From Cyclospora cayetanensis (Eukaryota > Apicomplexa > Conoidasida > Eucoccidiorida > Eimeriidae), in contig NW_020312225.1 in assembly GCF_002999335.1 (NCBI RefSeq), positions 62,001 to 126,000 on the forward strand: DNA of 64,000 nt, given 5' to 3'. Below the pieces are notes generated by a model. The model saw only the letters and a program-made list of their open reading frames with translations. It ran no database searches and was not told the DNA's origin. Numbering within the stretch: position 1 is the first letter of the stretch; each line of letters starts with the position of its first letter. This document shows, one piece after another, positions 23,056 through 33,939 of this stretch. A program made the position numbers and the translations under genes.

Positions 23056-24873
23056 CTAGTGCTTGGACATCATCATGGGTGCTGCGGGGGCTTCCTTGGA
23101 CAAGGTGGCCATGGGAGCCGGCGCCTCCTTAGACATCATCATGGGAGCTGGCGGGGGGGCCTCCTTTGACTGGCGAATGACGGGAGGGGGGGAAGCAACT
23201 TGGACAGTGCTGCACTTCGTGGTGTACTTGGTCTCGGAGCATGCGTAGGGTTGCTGCTTCACAACGTCGTTATAGCAGGTCTTGGGGACCGTGTATGGTT
23301 TCTGCTCGCACTGCTGCTGCATCTGGACCTTGGCGCACTCGTAGGGCTCTTGCTGAGGCACATCTCTGTAGCATGTCTTGTCGACTGTGTATGGCACCTG
23401 CTTGCACTCCTTCCTGGGGCAGGAGTAGGGAACCTGGACCGGCACGTTCTTCGTGCACGTCTTCTCAACGAACTGGCATTCCCTCTCCTGGACCGTCTTG
23501 CTGCACGGGTACTCCTCCTTGACAGAGACGGTGCGCATGCATGTGTCGGTGTAGGGCACGGCCTGCATGTGGCACTGCTCCTTGTACTGCGTTTCGGGGC
23601 AGCTGTATGGCACCTGGATGGCCTTGGGGCGAGTGCAGGTATCGTTCACGGTGTAAGGCACCTGCTCGCACTCCTGCTTCATCTGGACCTTAGGACAGGA
23701 GTAGGTTTGCTGCTGTGGCACCTGGCGCGTGCAGGTAGCCGGCACTTCCATGGGCACGTTCTTGCACTGCTGCCTGTACTGAGTCTTGCTGCAAGAGTAG
23801 GGCTTCTGCATGGGTACCGACTGGTAGCAGGTGTCGGGGACCTCGTAGGGCACCTGTTGGCACTCGTCCTGATACTGAGTCTTGGTGCATGCGTAAGACT
23901 CCTGTTGGGGCACGTCTCTGTAGCAGGTCTTGTTCACCTGCATGGGAACAGTGCGGCAGGTGGGGGCGGACTTGAGGCGCCTCATCTTGCAGTGCTTGCC
24001 CTTGCACATGGGGGGAGCCTCCATCATCTGGGGGGCCTCTGTAATGCACTCTGTCTTGTACTCGGTCTTGGGGCAGTCATACGCCTCCTTGACCATGACG
24101 GTCTTCATGCAAGTGTGAGGAGCTTCGTATGGCACCTTGCGGCACTGCTGACGGAACTCAGTCTTCTTGCACTTGTATGCCTTCTTCGTCTCGACGGTTT
24201 GGTAGCAAGTTTCGGGGACCTCATAAGGTACCTGCTCGCACTGTTGCTGGTACTCGGTCTTGGTGCACTTGTACTGCTCGGCCACCATGACCGTCTTCTG
24301 GCACGCGTCCATAACGTTGTGCGCGACGTTTCTGCACTGCTGCCTGTACTCGGTGCGAGGGCAGCTGTAGGTTTCCTGAGTCATTTGCTCCTTGTAGCAA
24401 GTCTTAGCAACCTGATAAGGAACCTGCTGGCACATCTTCTCCTGGCGGGTCTTCTGGCAAGGATATGGCTGCTGTTGAGGCACCTGGCGGAAACAAGTGG
24501 AAGGGACCTCACGCGGAACCATTTTGCAGTGCTCCTTGCCGCACGAGTAGGGCTGCACGGTCATCTCAGTGCGCTGGCAGGTCTTTGGCACGTCATAGCA
24601 CTCGGTCTTCATCTGAGTCTGAGGACAGGGGTACGCCTCCTTGGTGTTAACAGTTCTATAGCAGGTATCGGGCACCTGCATAGCCACATTCTTGCAGACC
24701 TCGCGTGTTTCGGTTTTGTCGCAGGGGTAAGCCTCCTTTACAGTGATATTGCGGTAGCAGGTCGAAGCGGCCTGATACGGCACCTGCTCACAAACTTCGC
24801 GCGTCTCTTTGGCCAGCGCTGGAGCAGCGCAAAGCGCTATGGCTGCGGCAATCGCGGCAGCTGATGTTTTCAT
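23056..24873 (-). CDS. Cys/Tyr-rich repeat secreted protein, oocyst-wall-type candidate
   Basis: Uninterrupted frame of 605 aa from ATG 24873. The N-terminus is a clean signal peptide (MKTSAAAIAAAIALCAAPALA) with predicted cleavage before KETREVC. The mature protein is a chain of about 16 units of roughly 32 residues, each with three Cys spaced about 10, 11 and 8 apart, on the pattern C..VPY.V..TCY..V...PY.C.KT.....C. Tyr is fixed before or after several Cys positions. Two units are interrupted by short CKGKHCKM-type inserts. The tail carries degenerate SKEAP..MMM repeats. There is no transmembrane helix or GPI-like end, so it should be exported. The Cys and Tyr periodicity suggests a disulfide- and possibly dityrosine-crosslinked structural protein such as an oocyst or sporocyst wall component. 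That is inference: spacing differs from the classical COWP type I repeat, so I do not assign it to that family. A single exon and strongly biased codons suggest high expression. Confidence 0.75.
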   Translation of the reverse strand: MKTSAAAIAAAIALCAAPALAKETREVCEQVPYQAASTCYRNITVKEAYPCDKTETREVCKNVAMQVPDTCYRTVNTKEAYPCPQTQMKTECYDVPKTCQRTEMTVQPYSCGKEHCKMVPREVPSTCFRQVPQQQPYPCQKTRQEKMCQQVPYQVAKTCYKEQMTQETYSCPRTEYRQQCRNVAHNVMDACQKTVMVAEQYKCTKTEYQQQCEQVPYEVPETCYQTVETKKAYKCKKTEFRQQCRKVPYEAPHTCMKTVMVKEAYDCPKTEYKTECITEAPQMMEAPPMCKGKHCKMRRLKSAPTCRTVPMQVNKTCYRDVPQQESYACTKTQYQDECQQVPYEVPDTCYQSVPMQKPYSCSKTQYRQQCKNVPMEVPATCTRQVPQQQTYSCPKVQMKQECEQVPYTVNDTCTRPKAIQVPYSCPETQYKEQCHMQAVPYTDTCMRTVSVKEEYPCSKTVQERECQFVEKTCTKNVPVQVPYSCPRKECKQVPYTVDKTCYRDVPQQEPYECAKVQMQQQCEQKPYTVPKTCYNDVVKQQPYACSETKYTTKCSTVQVASPPPVIRQSKEAPPPAPMMMSKEAPAPMATLSKEAPAAPMMMSKH

Positions 24874-26804
24874 CTTCCACTCGTGATACAGAAAATTCAG
24901 ATGTGGGATCCCCGAGAAGGAAAAGGAATAGAGGAAGATGAGAAGAACGTTATTGTGTGATGCATGTATTGGCGCCCCCTGCACCCGTAAAATTCCAATG
25001 TGGCGGCCGAAGGAGAGGGGGGAAGTACAGGCAGGCTTCGCTCTATCGCGCGAGAGGGCGCTTCGTCTCGCTGCGTCTTCTATCGCTCCTTCTTCTCCGT
25101 CTCATTTTCCTGTCAAGTATTATTGATTACAATCCCAAAACCACCAGAAAACATCCCATGAAATCCAATGTTGGCAGTCTTTTCGTAAATACAGGATCAC
25201 GTGCACACTCTGCCGAAGGAGCCGAGGCATGCCACACATTGAGGCAGAAGCAAAAATGGCTTTTCCTAAGTTAAATTCAAGAAATAACATAGCATTTTTG
25301 CACCGTCCTACTTCCCATAGGCTCTCAGAAGCTTGAATAATTCCCAAGCCATTGTGTTTCAACGTGCCGTTCCCATCCGTGCATCAGGGAGTGACTTGTC
25401 CCACGGCCACCCATGTTCGATCTTCTACTATCTTTGAAGAAATCTATGAGCATTCTGGAAATTTCTATCTTAAATAGGAGAGTAAGAGTTGGAGACACTT
25501 ATCACAATCAATGCAGCCACGCTTACACAAAAACCACGAGCAGTCGGCAGCAGGAAGATGTCTTCCCATTATTGGGCTGAAATGAGGGCACAACGCTGTT
25601 AAGTACTATTCGCAAAGTCTTATCAATAGGTGCACTACTAAAAAGCATGCATTGATCTGTCGAACACTTCATGCATACGCGGCTCTTGAAATATGTATGC
25701 AGTGGTGCGTGCACGCAGGTGTTCGCTCGTGAGTGCGTTGGGCCACACCAATTTCAGAGAGCATAATACAAATAGTGAGAGGGAGCAAGAGATTTGGTAC
25801 GGAAATATTGAAGCATAAGCATCAAGAACTGCAGCGATGGAGAACGAGGAACAACGCAAACCAACCTTCTGAATATTTTTGGCTCCAATGTAGATATTTG
25901 AGTGGAAGACCTCAGCAAGGCACGCAGCCTAGTATGGCAGCACTCCTTCAGTAACTAAATCCGTTGTTAGTCCGATTGGTACATACAATCTAAGCGCTAC
26001 GCTTTTGTCTGCTGAAGGTTCCTCTATGAGGCTGTGCAACACTTCTGCCGCCTGAGCAATTAAGTGGTTACAATCAAAGTTGCTGCATTACCGGCACCAC
26101 CACCGTACAGCACAACACTGCGACTGTAGCCTGAAGACCAAGCCTTCACAAAGGGGAAATCAGAGTGCCGTGCGGCAGCAACATCCTGCCATGCATCCAA
26201 TTCCACGCGATGGTATTACTGTGACGACATTAAAAAGGAACAGGCATATTCGCACTTTATGAGTTGTCTTGCAATTCTGCAGTCTCGATGGTATAAGAAT
26301 ATGATCTGGAGACGAGCACAATACGGGTGGTGCGACACGTTTATGAATGCAAACCTCCACGAAAACGTATGCTTTACAGACCACAACAGGAACGCACAAC
26401 TGCGTTCCGCACGTTTCAATGGACAGCAGAGGAAATAAGGTAAAGGTTTTTGTTTGTCGTTTTGTGCCTCTTGAAAAGAAAGAGGAGCCTGTGCACTTTG
26501 TGCGCCTCAACACAGAAACTAACTATAACCTCCCTTCGCTTGTTCGCCCGCAGGAGCGAACATCCTGTGCAGCACTGTGCTACACAGGTAGCACTAAGTG
26601 CTTCGACGAGGAACCAAAGGACTGAAGAGTTACACCCAGAAGGACCTCAGGCAGGCAGCTCTAGCTTGCTTGCAGCGGGGTGGTGGCAGGCGCGAGGCAG
26701 TGCGTTGGTAATATATGCCTCCCGTCTTAACTCTTTGCTATCTTGCTTGACTAATAAGCTCAATACCAAAGCCAAAGAAAGAGCATTCAACATTCCATAA
26801 TTCT
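24874..26804. other. Intergenic, no gene recognised
   Basis: AT-richer, repeat-poor sequence with only short open frames. The 24.87-25.1 kb part directly upstream of the wall-type gene is the likely promoter region, but I see no motif I can name. Confidence 0.45.
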
Positions 26805-27729
26805 TTATGATTCAGCCGTAGCAGGTGGCTTCGCTTCCTCCTCCGCCTTCTTATCTCCGGCCCCCTCGGCCTCATCATCTTCTCCCATGGGCGCATCGAG
26901 ATCCTTGAGATCGTCTTCATCGTCCGAGTCACCCATATCTCCCATATCGCCAAAGCCACCAGCGCCACCCAAAGAGCTGAGATCCAGACCTCCCATGCCT
27001 CCCATGCCTCCCATGCCTCCCATGCCTCCAAAGCCCATCGAGTCCATATCGAAGTCTCCCATGTCCATCTTGTTATTTTCTTCTTCATCCGAGTCAACCC
27101 ATTTGTTCCAATCGCACTTCAGCCAGTGCAGCTTCTTTTTGTCCGCTGTTGAGACGCGGTGCCACCTCCGCGCCTCCTTTTTCACCAATTTGAACTGCAC
27201 ATTGCGCTGGGTGCTATACTTGCTCTCCTGCAGCAGCAGCAGATACAAACCGCAAGAACGAGGCTTCTGTGAGCTGGTGGTGCACACGAGTTTACGTGGA
27301 GAAACATGGTTCCGAAGCAGCGTGCAAAACAGAGACACTCGTAAACTCGGGCCAAAAAATCAGCGTAAGGGCTCTGGCATATAGCTGCAGTGGGTGCAAT
27401 GACAAACCGACAACCTGACAAGGAAGCAGTTAGATTCATCATTCCCATGCTATTCCTAGCCATAGCAACATGAACAGCAGCCTTGAACGCGGTGTGAGCA
27501 AAAGAGTTGCTCTCCATACCTCAACATTGATTGACTCGGGAAAATCTAGGTGGCAGGAGTATGCCTTTTCACCCTTTGTGCAGTAAAAGTCGAGGCTCTG
27601 TTCCTCAAGGTCGACTTTCAAATTCTCTGGGGAAGTAACCTGCACGGTGAGAAAGACAAAGTCCTTCCGTTCCGCCCACAGGCATTCGGGGGTGCAGCTC
27701 TCTTTTCTGCACGCACGCAAACGGAGCAT
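26805..27729 (-). CDS. HSP90 co-chaperone p23 (CS domain)
   Basis: Two recognised exons: 27729(?)-27520 and 27227-26805, in phase across a 292-nt intron that rejoins INVE|ESKY as in other p23 proteins. The CS domain reads LWAERKDFVFLTVQV, LKVDLEEQSLDFYC, YSCHLDFPESINVEESKY, RNVQFKLVKKEARRW, then the p23 signature KKKLHWLKCDWNKWVDSD. The C-terminal tail has Gly-Met repeats (GGMGGMGG) and is acidic, as in plant and protist p23/Sba1. It binds ATP-bound HSP90 and slows ATP hydrolysis in client maturation. The 5' end is uncertain: ATG 27729 has weak context, and a preceding short exon spliced near 27713 is possible. The MGG repeat (26960-27040) is a CCCATGCCT tandem repeat on the plus strand. Confidence 0.85.
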
Positions 27730-30700
27730 GCAGAGTGGGAAGCTAGCAGATAGTTGGCTTCTTCAGATGCATACAGTTACGCCAAAGGAAGACCTAAAGA
27801 AGACAATACACGGCAAAACAAGCATGACAGAGAACCGAGGCCCCGTGCACTTCTAAGCAGCCAGACCTGGATGCCTATTTCCTCCCCATGAAAGCACCAC
27901 GGCCACACTGAAATTTAACAGACACGTAGGCCAAGAATGCGGGAGCCACACATGCTGATTCAATCCTTAACGGTGTAAAAAACACTATACATGCGGCGAA
28001 ACAAAAGAGCATGGAAGGAAGGAAAACGAATGTTGGCACTCCCCCGAGATCTCTAGCTTTCGCTGCCCGCCTCACATACAACAAAGCTACTTGCGCATAC
28101 AACCTATGCGTGCGACAGCACCATTGGCATGATATGAACGCCTGCAGGTAGCTCTATGGGGGTCCCTAGAGCATCCACTGCACGCACCCATGGCCCCAAC
28201 CCACGGGTTTCCACGGGGGAGCCTTCGAAGCCAGGGATGGTTTTTTCGCTTCGAAGTGCCCCACTAACAAGAAGTTAAAGCACTTATTGCAGCATTATTC
28301 ACTCATCTCCGCTCAGTACACTCCGTGCACAGACACCCCGCAGCCTCCATTCCAACTAGGGGGGCCCTGCCAAGGGGCAGGGAGCAAGACAACCGTAGAT
28401 ATTCCTCGCCCCTCCGACCTAGTGTAGATACACACGGATAATATATGATGCACTATGCGGAAACCCCTCCATTCTCGGCCCCCCATCGCAACAAGCACCA
28501 ACCTCACTGCCGCCGCCGGCGTTGCTGCTACTTCTACCACTGGTGCTGATGCTGCCGCTGCTGCTGCATTTGAAGTGTCTCCTTACGCCATTTTAACGTC
28601 CTGAGTCCCGTCGATTCGCAAACTTGGCAGAAGGAAGGAAAGAAGAAAACCCACAAGCTCCTCAAAACCAAGCAGACAGGCGCACCCACACTGAAGGGCT
28701 CGGTGCCCCTGCGGGGCCGCCACAGCCCTACTCCTGGGGCTTTCCGTTTGTGGTAAACAGGCGTGCCCCTGTCTGTATTTACGGTTGTACACAGCATGGA
28801 TGTATTTCCCTTGCTCTTTGAACGCATACTGCTTGACGCTTGCACTTGGATCTTCGGGCCACCAACTCTGCACGCCTTTCCGCTTTCAGCCTTCTACAAT
28901 TAACTCAGTGTCTGGAGGTCTTCTCTACCGGTTAAACTGTGGGTGTGCAACACCCTCGGACTCTCTCCTTGGAGAGCAACATAGGGTGGTGCAATCCAAT
29001 TTCTTTGCATGTATGGGAAGATCCATCACTTTTTATTCTCTACGGCAGCAGCCACAGGGCTTGCAGTGGCAAAGCATGTATCGAGCGTACGTGAAACGCT
29101 CCACAAAAGGTCTCTGCACGCAGACACGTGACGTCAGACTCACGACAAACTCAATAGTAAGTTATTTAATATGCGTTTTAGGGTGTTTTACAAAACAGCT
29201 CCCTCCTTCCAATGACCGCGGCCCCAGGAGTTCCCGACCTCACGAGAAAGGGCCAACTAGGGTACACCTAGTTGCATCTTCCATAAACTTCAAGCATTCA
29301 CGACTAGTTATTTATAGTGCCAGGCGCACACGCACACAGCATGGCGTCTTGTCGCACTGAGATGTGATTGCTCCGCAATAACAACGTATACTAACAGCCA
29401 AAATAAACGGACAATTCCTGATGACTTCTCATTTTATATAACTAGTATAGTATATAGTCTTTAAGCTTAGCCTTGTCAATACGGTGCAGACCCGGGCAAG
29501 CGTTTGAATAATGGCTGTGTGCCCTGCCAAGCTGGACTAACGCACTTCCTATTACACCAATAATTTTGGCTGTGCAATTAGAAAACGACTGGTTATTTGG
29601 TTTGATTACTCGAAGGTCTTAGTGGCTACCGAGCAGAGTCAATTCAATACAATAGAAACCAATATTGGGTGCATCTGCACGCGAGGCTGCAGTGTGCGTA
29701 CACCTAGTTGTGAATGGTCGAAGTGCTCATACAGGATGCAGCGAAGCGCACTCTAGCTGTGACTCTCCACTCTCCCATCAGAACTCCGAAAGGTGGGGGC
29801 GGGGAATGGGGGGCTGCCTTTCGGAGCAACTACTACTTCTCTGCTAGCTGCTGTAGGGAGTTTGAAACTTGAAGTATCCGCATATTGTATGCCTAGGGAG
29901 AGCGTGCCAACTGGCCCTTGCTCGTGATTTGTCCATAACCTCAGTGGAGAAAAGACAGCTGGGGTGCACGGAGATACAGTGTAACAGTCCGAGTAGCATG
30001 TATGACCTCACTGAATTTGTTGTCTTCGACAAAAAACCATCCAAACCTAACAATGAGTACCTAGCTCAAGCTGAAGGACAATTGCTGTGTGCAAGCTGAA
30101 CTCCATACAACCAGAAAGTATGCTGTGGGCCAGTGTGATAAGGTCGCAGCTATTCAGGGGAGTGTACTTGCCTGCACCTCGGTTGTCCTTCCGCCCGTAA
30201 GGCACAACCCCTCATGATGGGGGGCAATCACAGCTCTGATTGAGTCTTTCAAGGGCCTTTGGTAGGATGGGGGAGTGAACAGTTTCTCATGGAAGCTCTT
30301 GAGGACGCATTACGTGTACCGCTAGAGCAGTCCGGGCAGTCGGCCACAGTCCTAAGTACAATCATACTGTATGTATCATAGTGGAGATTCAACCCGAAGT
30401 GAATAGAATACTCGAAGAACCATGGAACACAGCGAGCGCCTAATTTAATGTAAACCCTGGTGTCGCAGCTGCCTAAGGGTACCTAACATAAATCGTCATA
30501 GAGGGAAGGTTATGGTGTCCCATGTAAGTGTATGCGCCTGCGCGCGTGCCTAGATGCCGTCGGGGGAAGGGGTTGTGCTTCGACTCCTTGCTGTCGCACC
30601 TAACCAAAACCCAGACACTACTGCCTTCACCCCAACAACGGGAGGAGCAAACACATGCCTGCAAACAGCCACTAAATGGCTAATATTCTGCGGGGCTTCC

Positions 30701-31780
30701 ATTTCATGTCTCTTCTTATTGAGATCGACAGGCGAACATTTTAGTTCCAAATATCCCATCACTCCATTGAGGTGCTGCGTGCAAGCCCTGAACTCTGAGG
30801 CCCATTCAACCGGGGACTTCAAGCGTTGACAACCAGAAAGTCTAAACCGACATGGTCTAAGACTCAGTCTTACGCAGTCGAGAAGTCGAATACATTTCAG
30901 TCTAGAACAGCAGCCTCCGCTGTAGTAACAGCCGCAGATTCACCATCGGAAAAACAGGTCACAAGGTTCCGCACAACATTGGGCATTCGCCAACAGAACA
31001 AATGAGGGGAGGAAACGAAGCGCCTCATTGTGTTGATCCAGTTCCGGAATGATGACGCAGGTAACCTGCAGCTTCGCTGTCGAGCGACAGGCGCCTTGGA
31101 CATGCCTTTTTTGGATAGAGAGACCTCCTGTGAGTAGGCCATAAGAAACTGAGAGCTATATGTGCTGCTGCAGTGCGGACACGCGTGGAGGAGCATCGTC
31201 TGGATGTTGACGGTGCTTAGTCCACGTGCTGTTGTTTCTGCTTGAGTTTTTTTTCTATCAAAATCCATTGACGCCATCGTCTCTCTATACAAGAGGGTAG
31301 CATATTGGTGTACGTATATTCAATTTTGCTTCTGCGATTATTTACGCAGAAATGCTCAGCAAAGGAAAAGTTCGGGAGGAGCACACTCGCGCTTGCTCTC
31401 GGTGTAAAAAACAACATCCATGTGTGTGCATGACCTACCACTAGATGCGTTTCCAGATGCAGACGAAGAAAATGGGCATACAGTGCCTCATGCGGTGAGA
31501 GTGTGCTGAAGTGCACCGTAGTCCATTTGTCTGCAGTGTCTTTAACAGGGCTCACAACGACTCTTTACTTTAATAAAACGAATGAGGATAAGCTAGCTGA
31601 AAAGGCGACCACGAGAAAACCGAGATGGGCCGAATTAATCTGTTTGAAGGGTTTAGTGCTAAAGTAGGGTTTTAAAATGCTCCTGTACCGAATGCAGCTG
31701 TGCCTGCATCGCATCAGCAGCAAGCGGCACCGATGCTGCTGAAATTTATTCTTTGGTGAGGGAACCGGAAGCACTAGAGA
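27730..31780. other. Gene-poor stretch, no supported gene
   Basis: Repeat-poor sequence. Some frames look faintly coding (28583-28873 minus and 30550-30822 minus), but I find no splice chain or family motif for them. A short microsatellite-like CTG patch lies at 28540-28570. Confidence 0.4.
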
Positions 31781-33939
31781 TTATGCCTGTTTGTGCTGTG
31801 TACGACCAGGAATAAGAAGAGTAGGGGTTGCGTTTGGCATAATGTAATTGCCATCAAAACCCAGCCAGCCCGAGGCGTCTGCTTTCCCAAACCCCAATAG
31901 AATGGATACTGCAGCACCCGCCATGCTGTGTCCGTATAATACCACCTGCAGAAGTCCCACGCAAGCACAAGCCATATACGGTAGAACCAAAAAGGTTTTG
32001 TAGCGTAGGTATATCAGGAGGGGGAAGAGGGGGAGAAAAATAGAGGTGTCGCTAGTAGCATGGTGACGCTGCTTGTTGGGGAGTCAGATGGGAAGCTGTA
32101 GCTGGTGGCGGTGGTGGGAGCTTAACAGGCAAAAGCTGGCGGGAGCACGACAAAACCAAGCAGGCAAGTGAAGAAGCCAGTGGGTGACAGACCATCGAGA
32201 AGGAGAGGCGAAGACGACACAGAAAGAGGGATACAGGTAGGCCCATTTAAGGCTTCCAATAGCACAAACGAAATGCTTCCGATTACTCTGGGTTTGCGCA
32301 GTTCATTGTGGCACTTCTGTTTCAAAACTTCGTTAGCGATTTTCTCAACTTTGCGCAGCGCCTCGCGCTGCCTCTGCATACACTCCAGGAAATTTTCCCC
32401 CTCAATCTGCATCGACACCCAAAGATGGCACCATTGTGGAAAGCACAGAAACCAAGAACAATGGAAAGGAAATGGTATAGGAGACGTGAACCTTGCACCT
32501 AGGGGATGCAAAGCAAGCCTATGACAAGCAAAAGTTTGTTCTAAGGCTGAAACACGCCTGCATTTTGGTGGTTTACTTCTTTCTGGCCGTTCAGCCACTC
32601 GGGGTGTGTCCAGAGCGATAAATTGACGCGGTGGGGTTCTTTTGATTTGACCAACGCGTTTTGCTCCAGGTAAAACAAATGTCCGATGTCTGTTGCTGGA
32701 AGCTCCGCAACCTGCAGAAAAATGCATTCAAAACATCAGAGAACGTACGCATCCTAAATTTCTCAAGGTTTTACAGAAGCCTCCTGCCCTCTAAGCTTTA
32801 CGCCCCTTCGTATTTTCATGTTCATAGGCGTGTATCTGTCAACGTATACTCGCACTTCCGTAGAGGCATGTGCCTACAGTGGTCGTGCACTTGAACTTAG
32901 CAACGTACAGGAGTGTAAAACAAGTGTTGTTCTATTCTGGTTCAGCCATTGTGCGCCTGTTTTACGCATTTTCTATGAATAGGTCATTCTTGAAGTGATC
33001 AAAAATAAGCTAAGCTGCGGCGGGGGTTGCCGTAACTGTGTCACCTTGAGGTTGTCCCACGCCCCAAACTTCATTTCCGCTACCTCTGGCAGGACCTTGT
33101 ACTCAATATCTTTGTGCTTTTCCAGAAAGGGTAAGGCTGTTTTCTGCGCTCGTTGCAACGGGGAGGAAACAACCAAATCGGGTAGGGACCACTCCCCATC
33201 ATGCACAAACTTTTCCAATCGCTCTGCCGCAGTAGCTGCCTGCTCCAAGCCTATATTGTTCAACTGATTGTTCTGGTAATCTACCTGCCCCTGAAGCACA
33301 AAGGCGCATGTACGCGGCCACAGGGCAGGACGGAAGTCGCACACATACATCGGCTGAGCCAGTAGCTACACAAGATTTGCTATCATGTGAAAAAACATTT
33401 GTGGGACGCCACATGCAAAGACACAAGCGCACGGCTATAGGAATGTAATCGTTTCATATGTCATGTGGGCGTTGTGTCCACCTTGTTTGTGCAGGGTAGT
33501 CACTGTGCAAAGGCCCACAAAATACTTAAGCTACTTGTTTCTCCGGATTCGAGAGGCAGTGTCTAGAAAGGATTGACTAGTTGATGCTCGGAGCACCCCT
33601 TTAAGATCAAGAGGTTATTCAGAAAGTCCGACATTCTCTACCCCGCGAATTGCTCACCTGGTAAACCCTAGGCTCGGTATTTCCCTCTGTTTTCCCGTGT
33701 CTGATGTAACAAACCTCCATGTGCAGATCAAGCGGCTCGAATGTGTCTTTATATCGAATTCTGCCAGACTGGACGTCCAGCCCGATGCCGATCTCGCTAG
33801 CCAGTTGCTGCCATTTTGCTATTTGGTCCTTTCCTGCATCCTGTAAGAATTTGACGTAGTTTTCCCGCTGGTTAAGTTGGCTCTCTCTAATTGTAGCGTA
33901 GCATTTTTCAAGCTCCATTTCCGTCCACTTTCTCTCCAT
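31781..33939 (-). CDS. Histidine phosphatase superfamily (phosphoglycerate mutase-like) protein
   Basis: Five exons in perfect phase: 33939-33658, 33290-33045, 32711-32577, 32406-32287 and 31945-31781, coding 315 aa. The start ATG 33939 has strong context (AAAATGG). Residues 1-72 are an extra charged, helical N-terminal region (MERKWTEMELEKCYATIRES..) not part of the phosphatase core. The core begins MEVCYIRHGKTEGNTEPRVY with the RHG nucleophile motif, then NNIGLEQA, DLVVSSPLQRAQKTA (substrate Arg), EMKFGAWDNL, a variable cap, ENFLECMQRQREAL, and VVLYGHSMAGAAVS carrying the second catalytic His. It ends 40 residues later. The GHS at the second His replaces the more usual HGG, so substrate choice may differ from glycolytic dPGM. 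A metabolite phosphatase or broad-specificity phosphatase role is more likely than glycolysis. Confidence 0.85.

Noticed and set aside
23200..24864. A 554-codon plus-strand frame opposite the Cys/Tyr gene
   Set aside because: It is the mirror of the repetitive minus-strand gene (Leu/Gly/Val-rich, no start context, no motif). The minus strand has a signal peptide and ordered Cys spacing.
28583..28873. Minus-strand frame with a coding-like start (SWWPEDPSASVKQYAFKEQG)
   Set aside because: No supporting exon, family motif or consistent frame continuation; too short to call.
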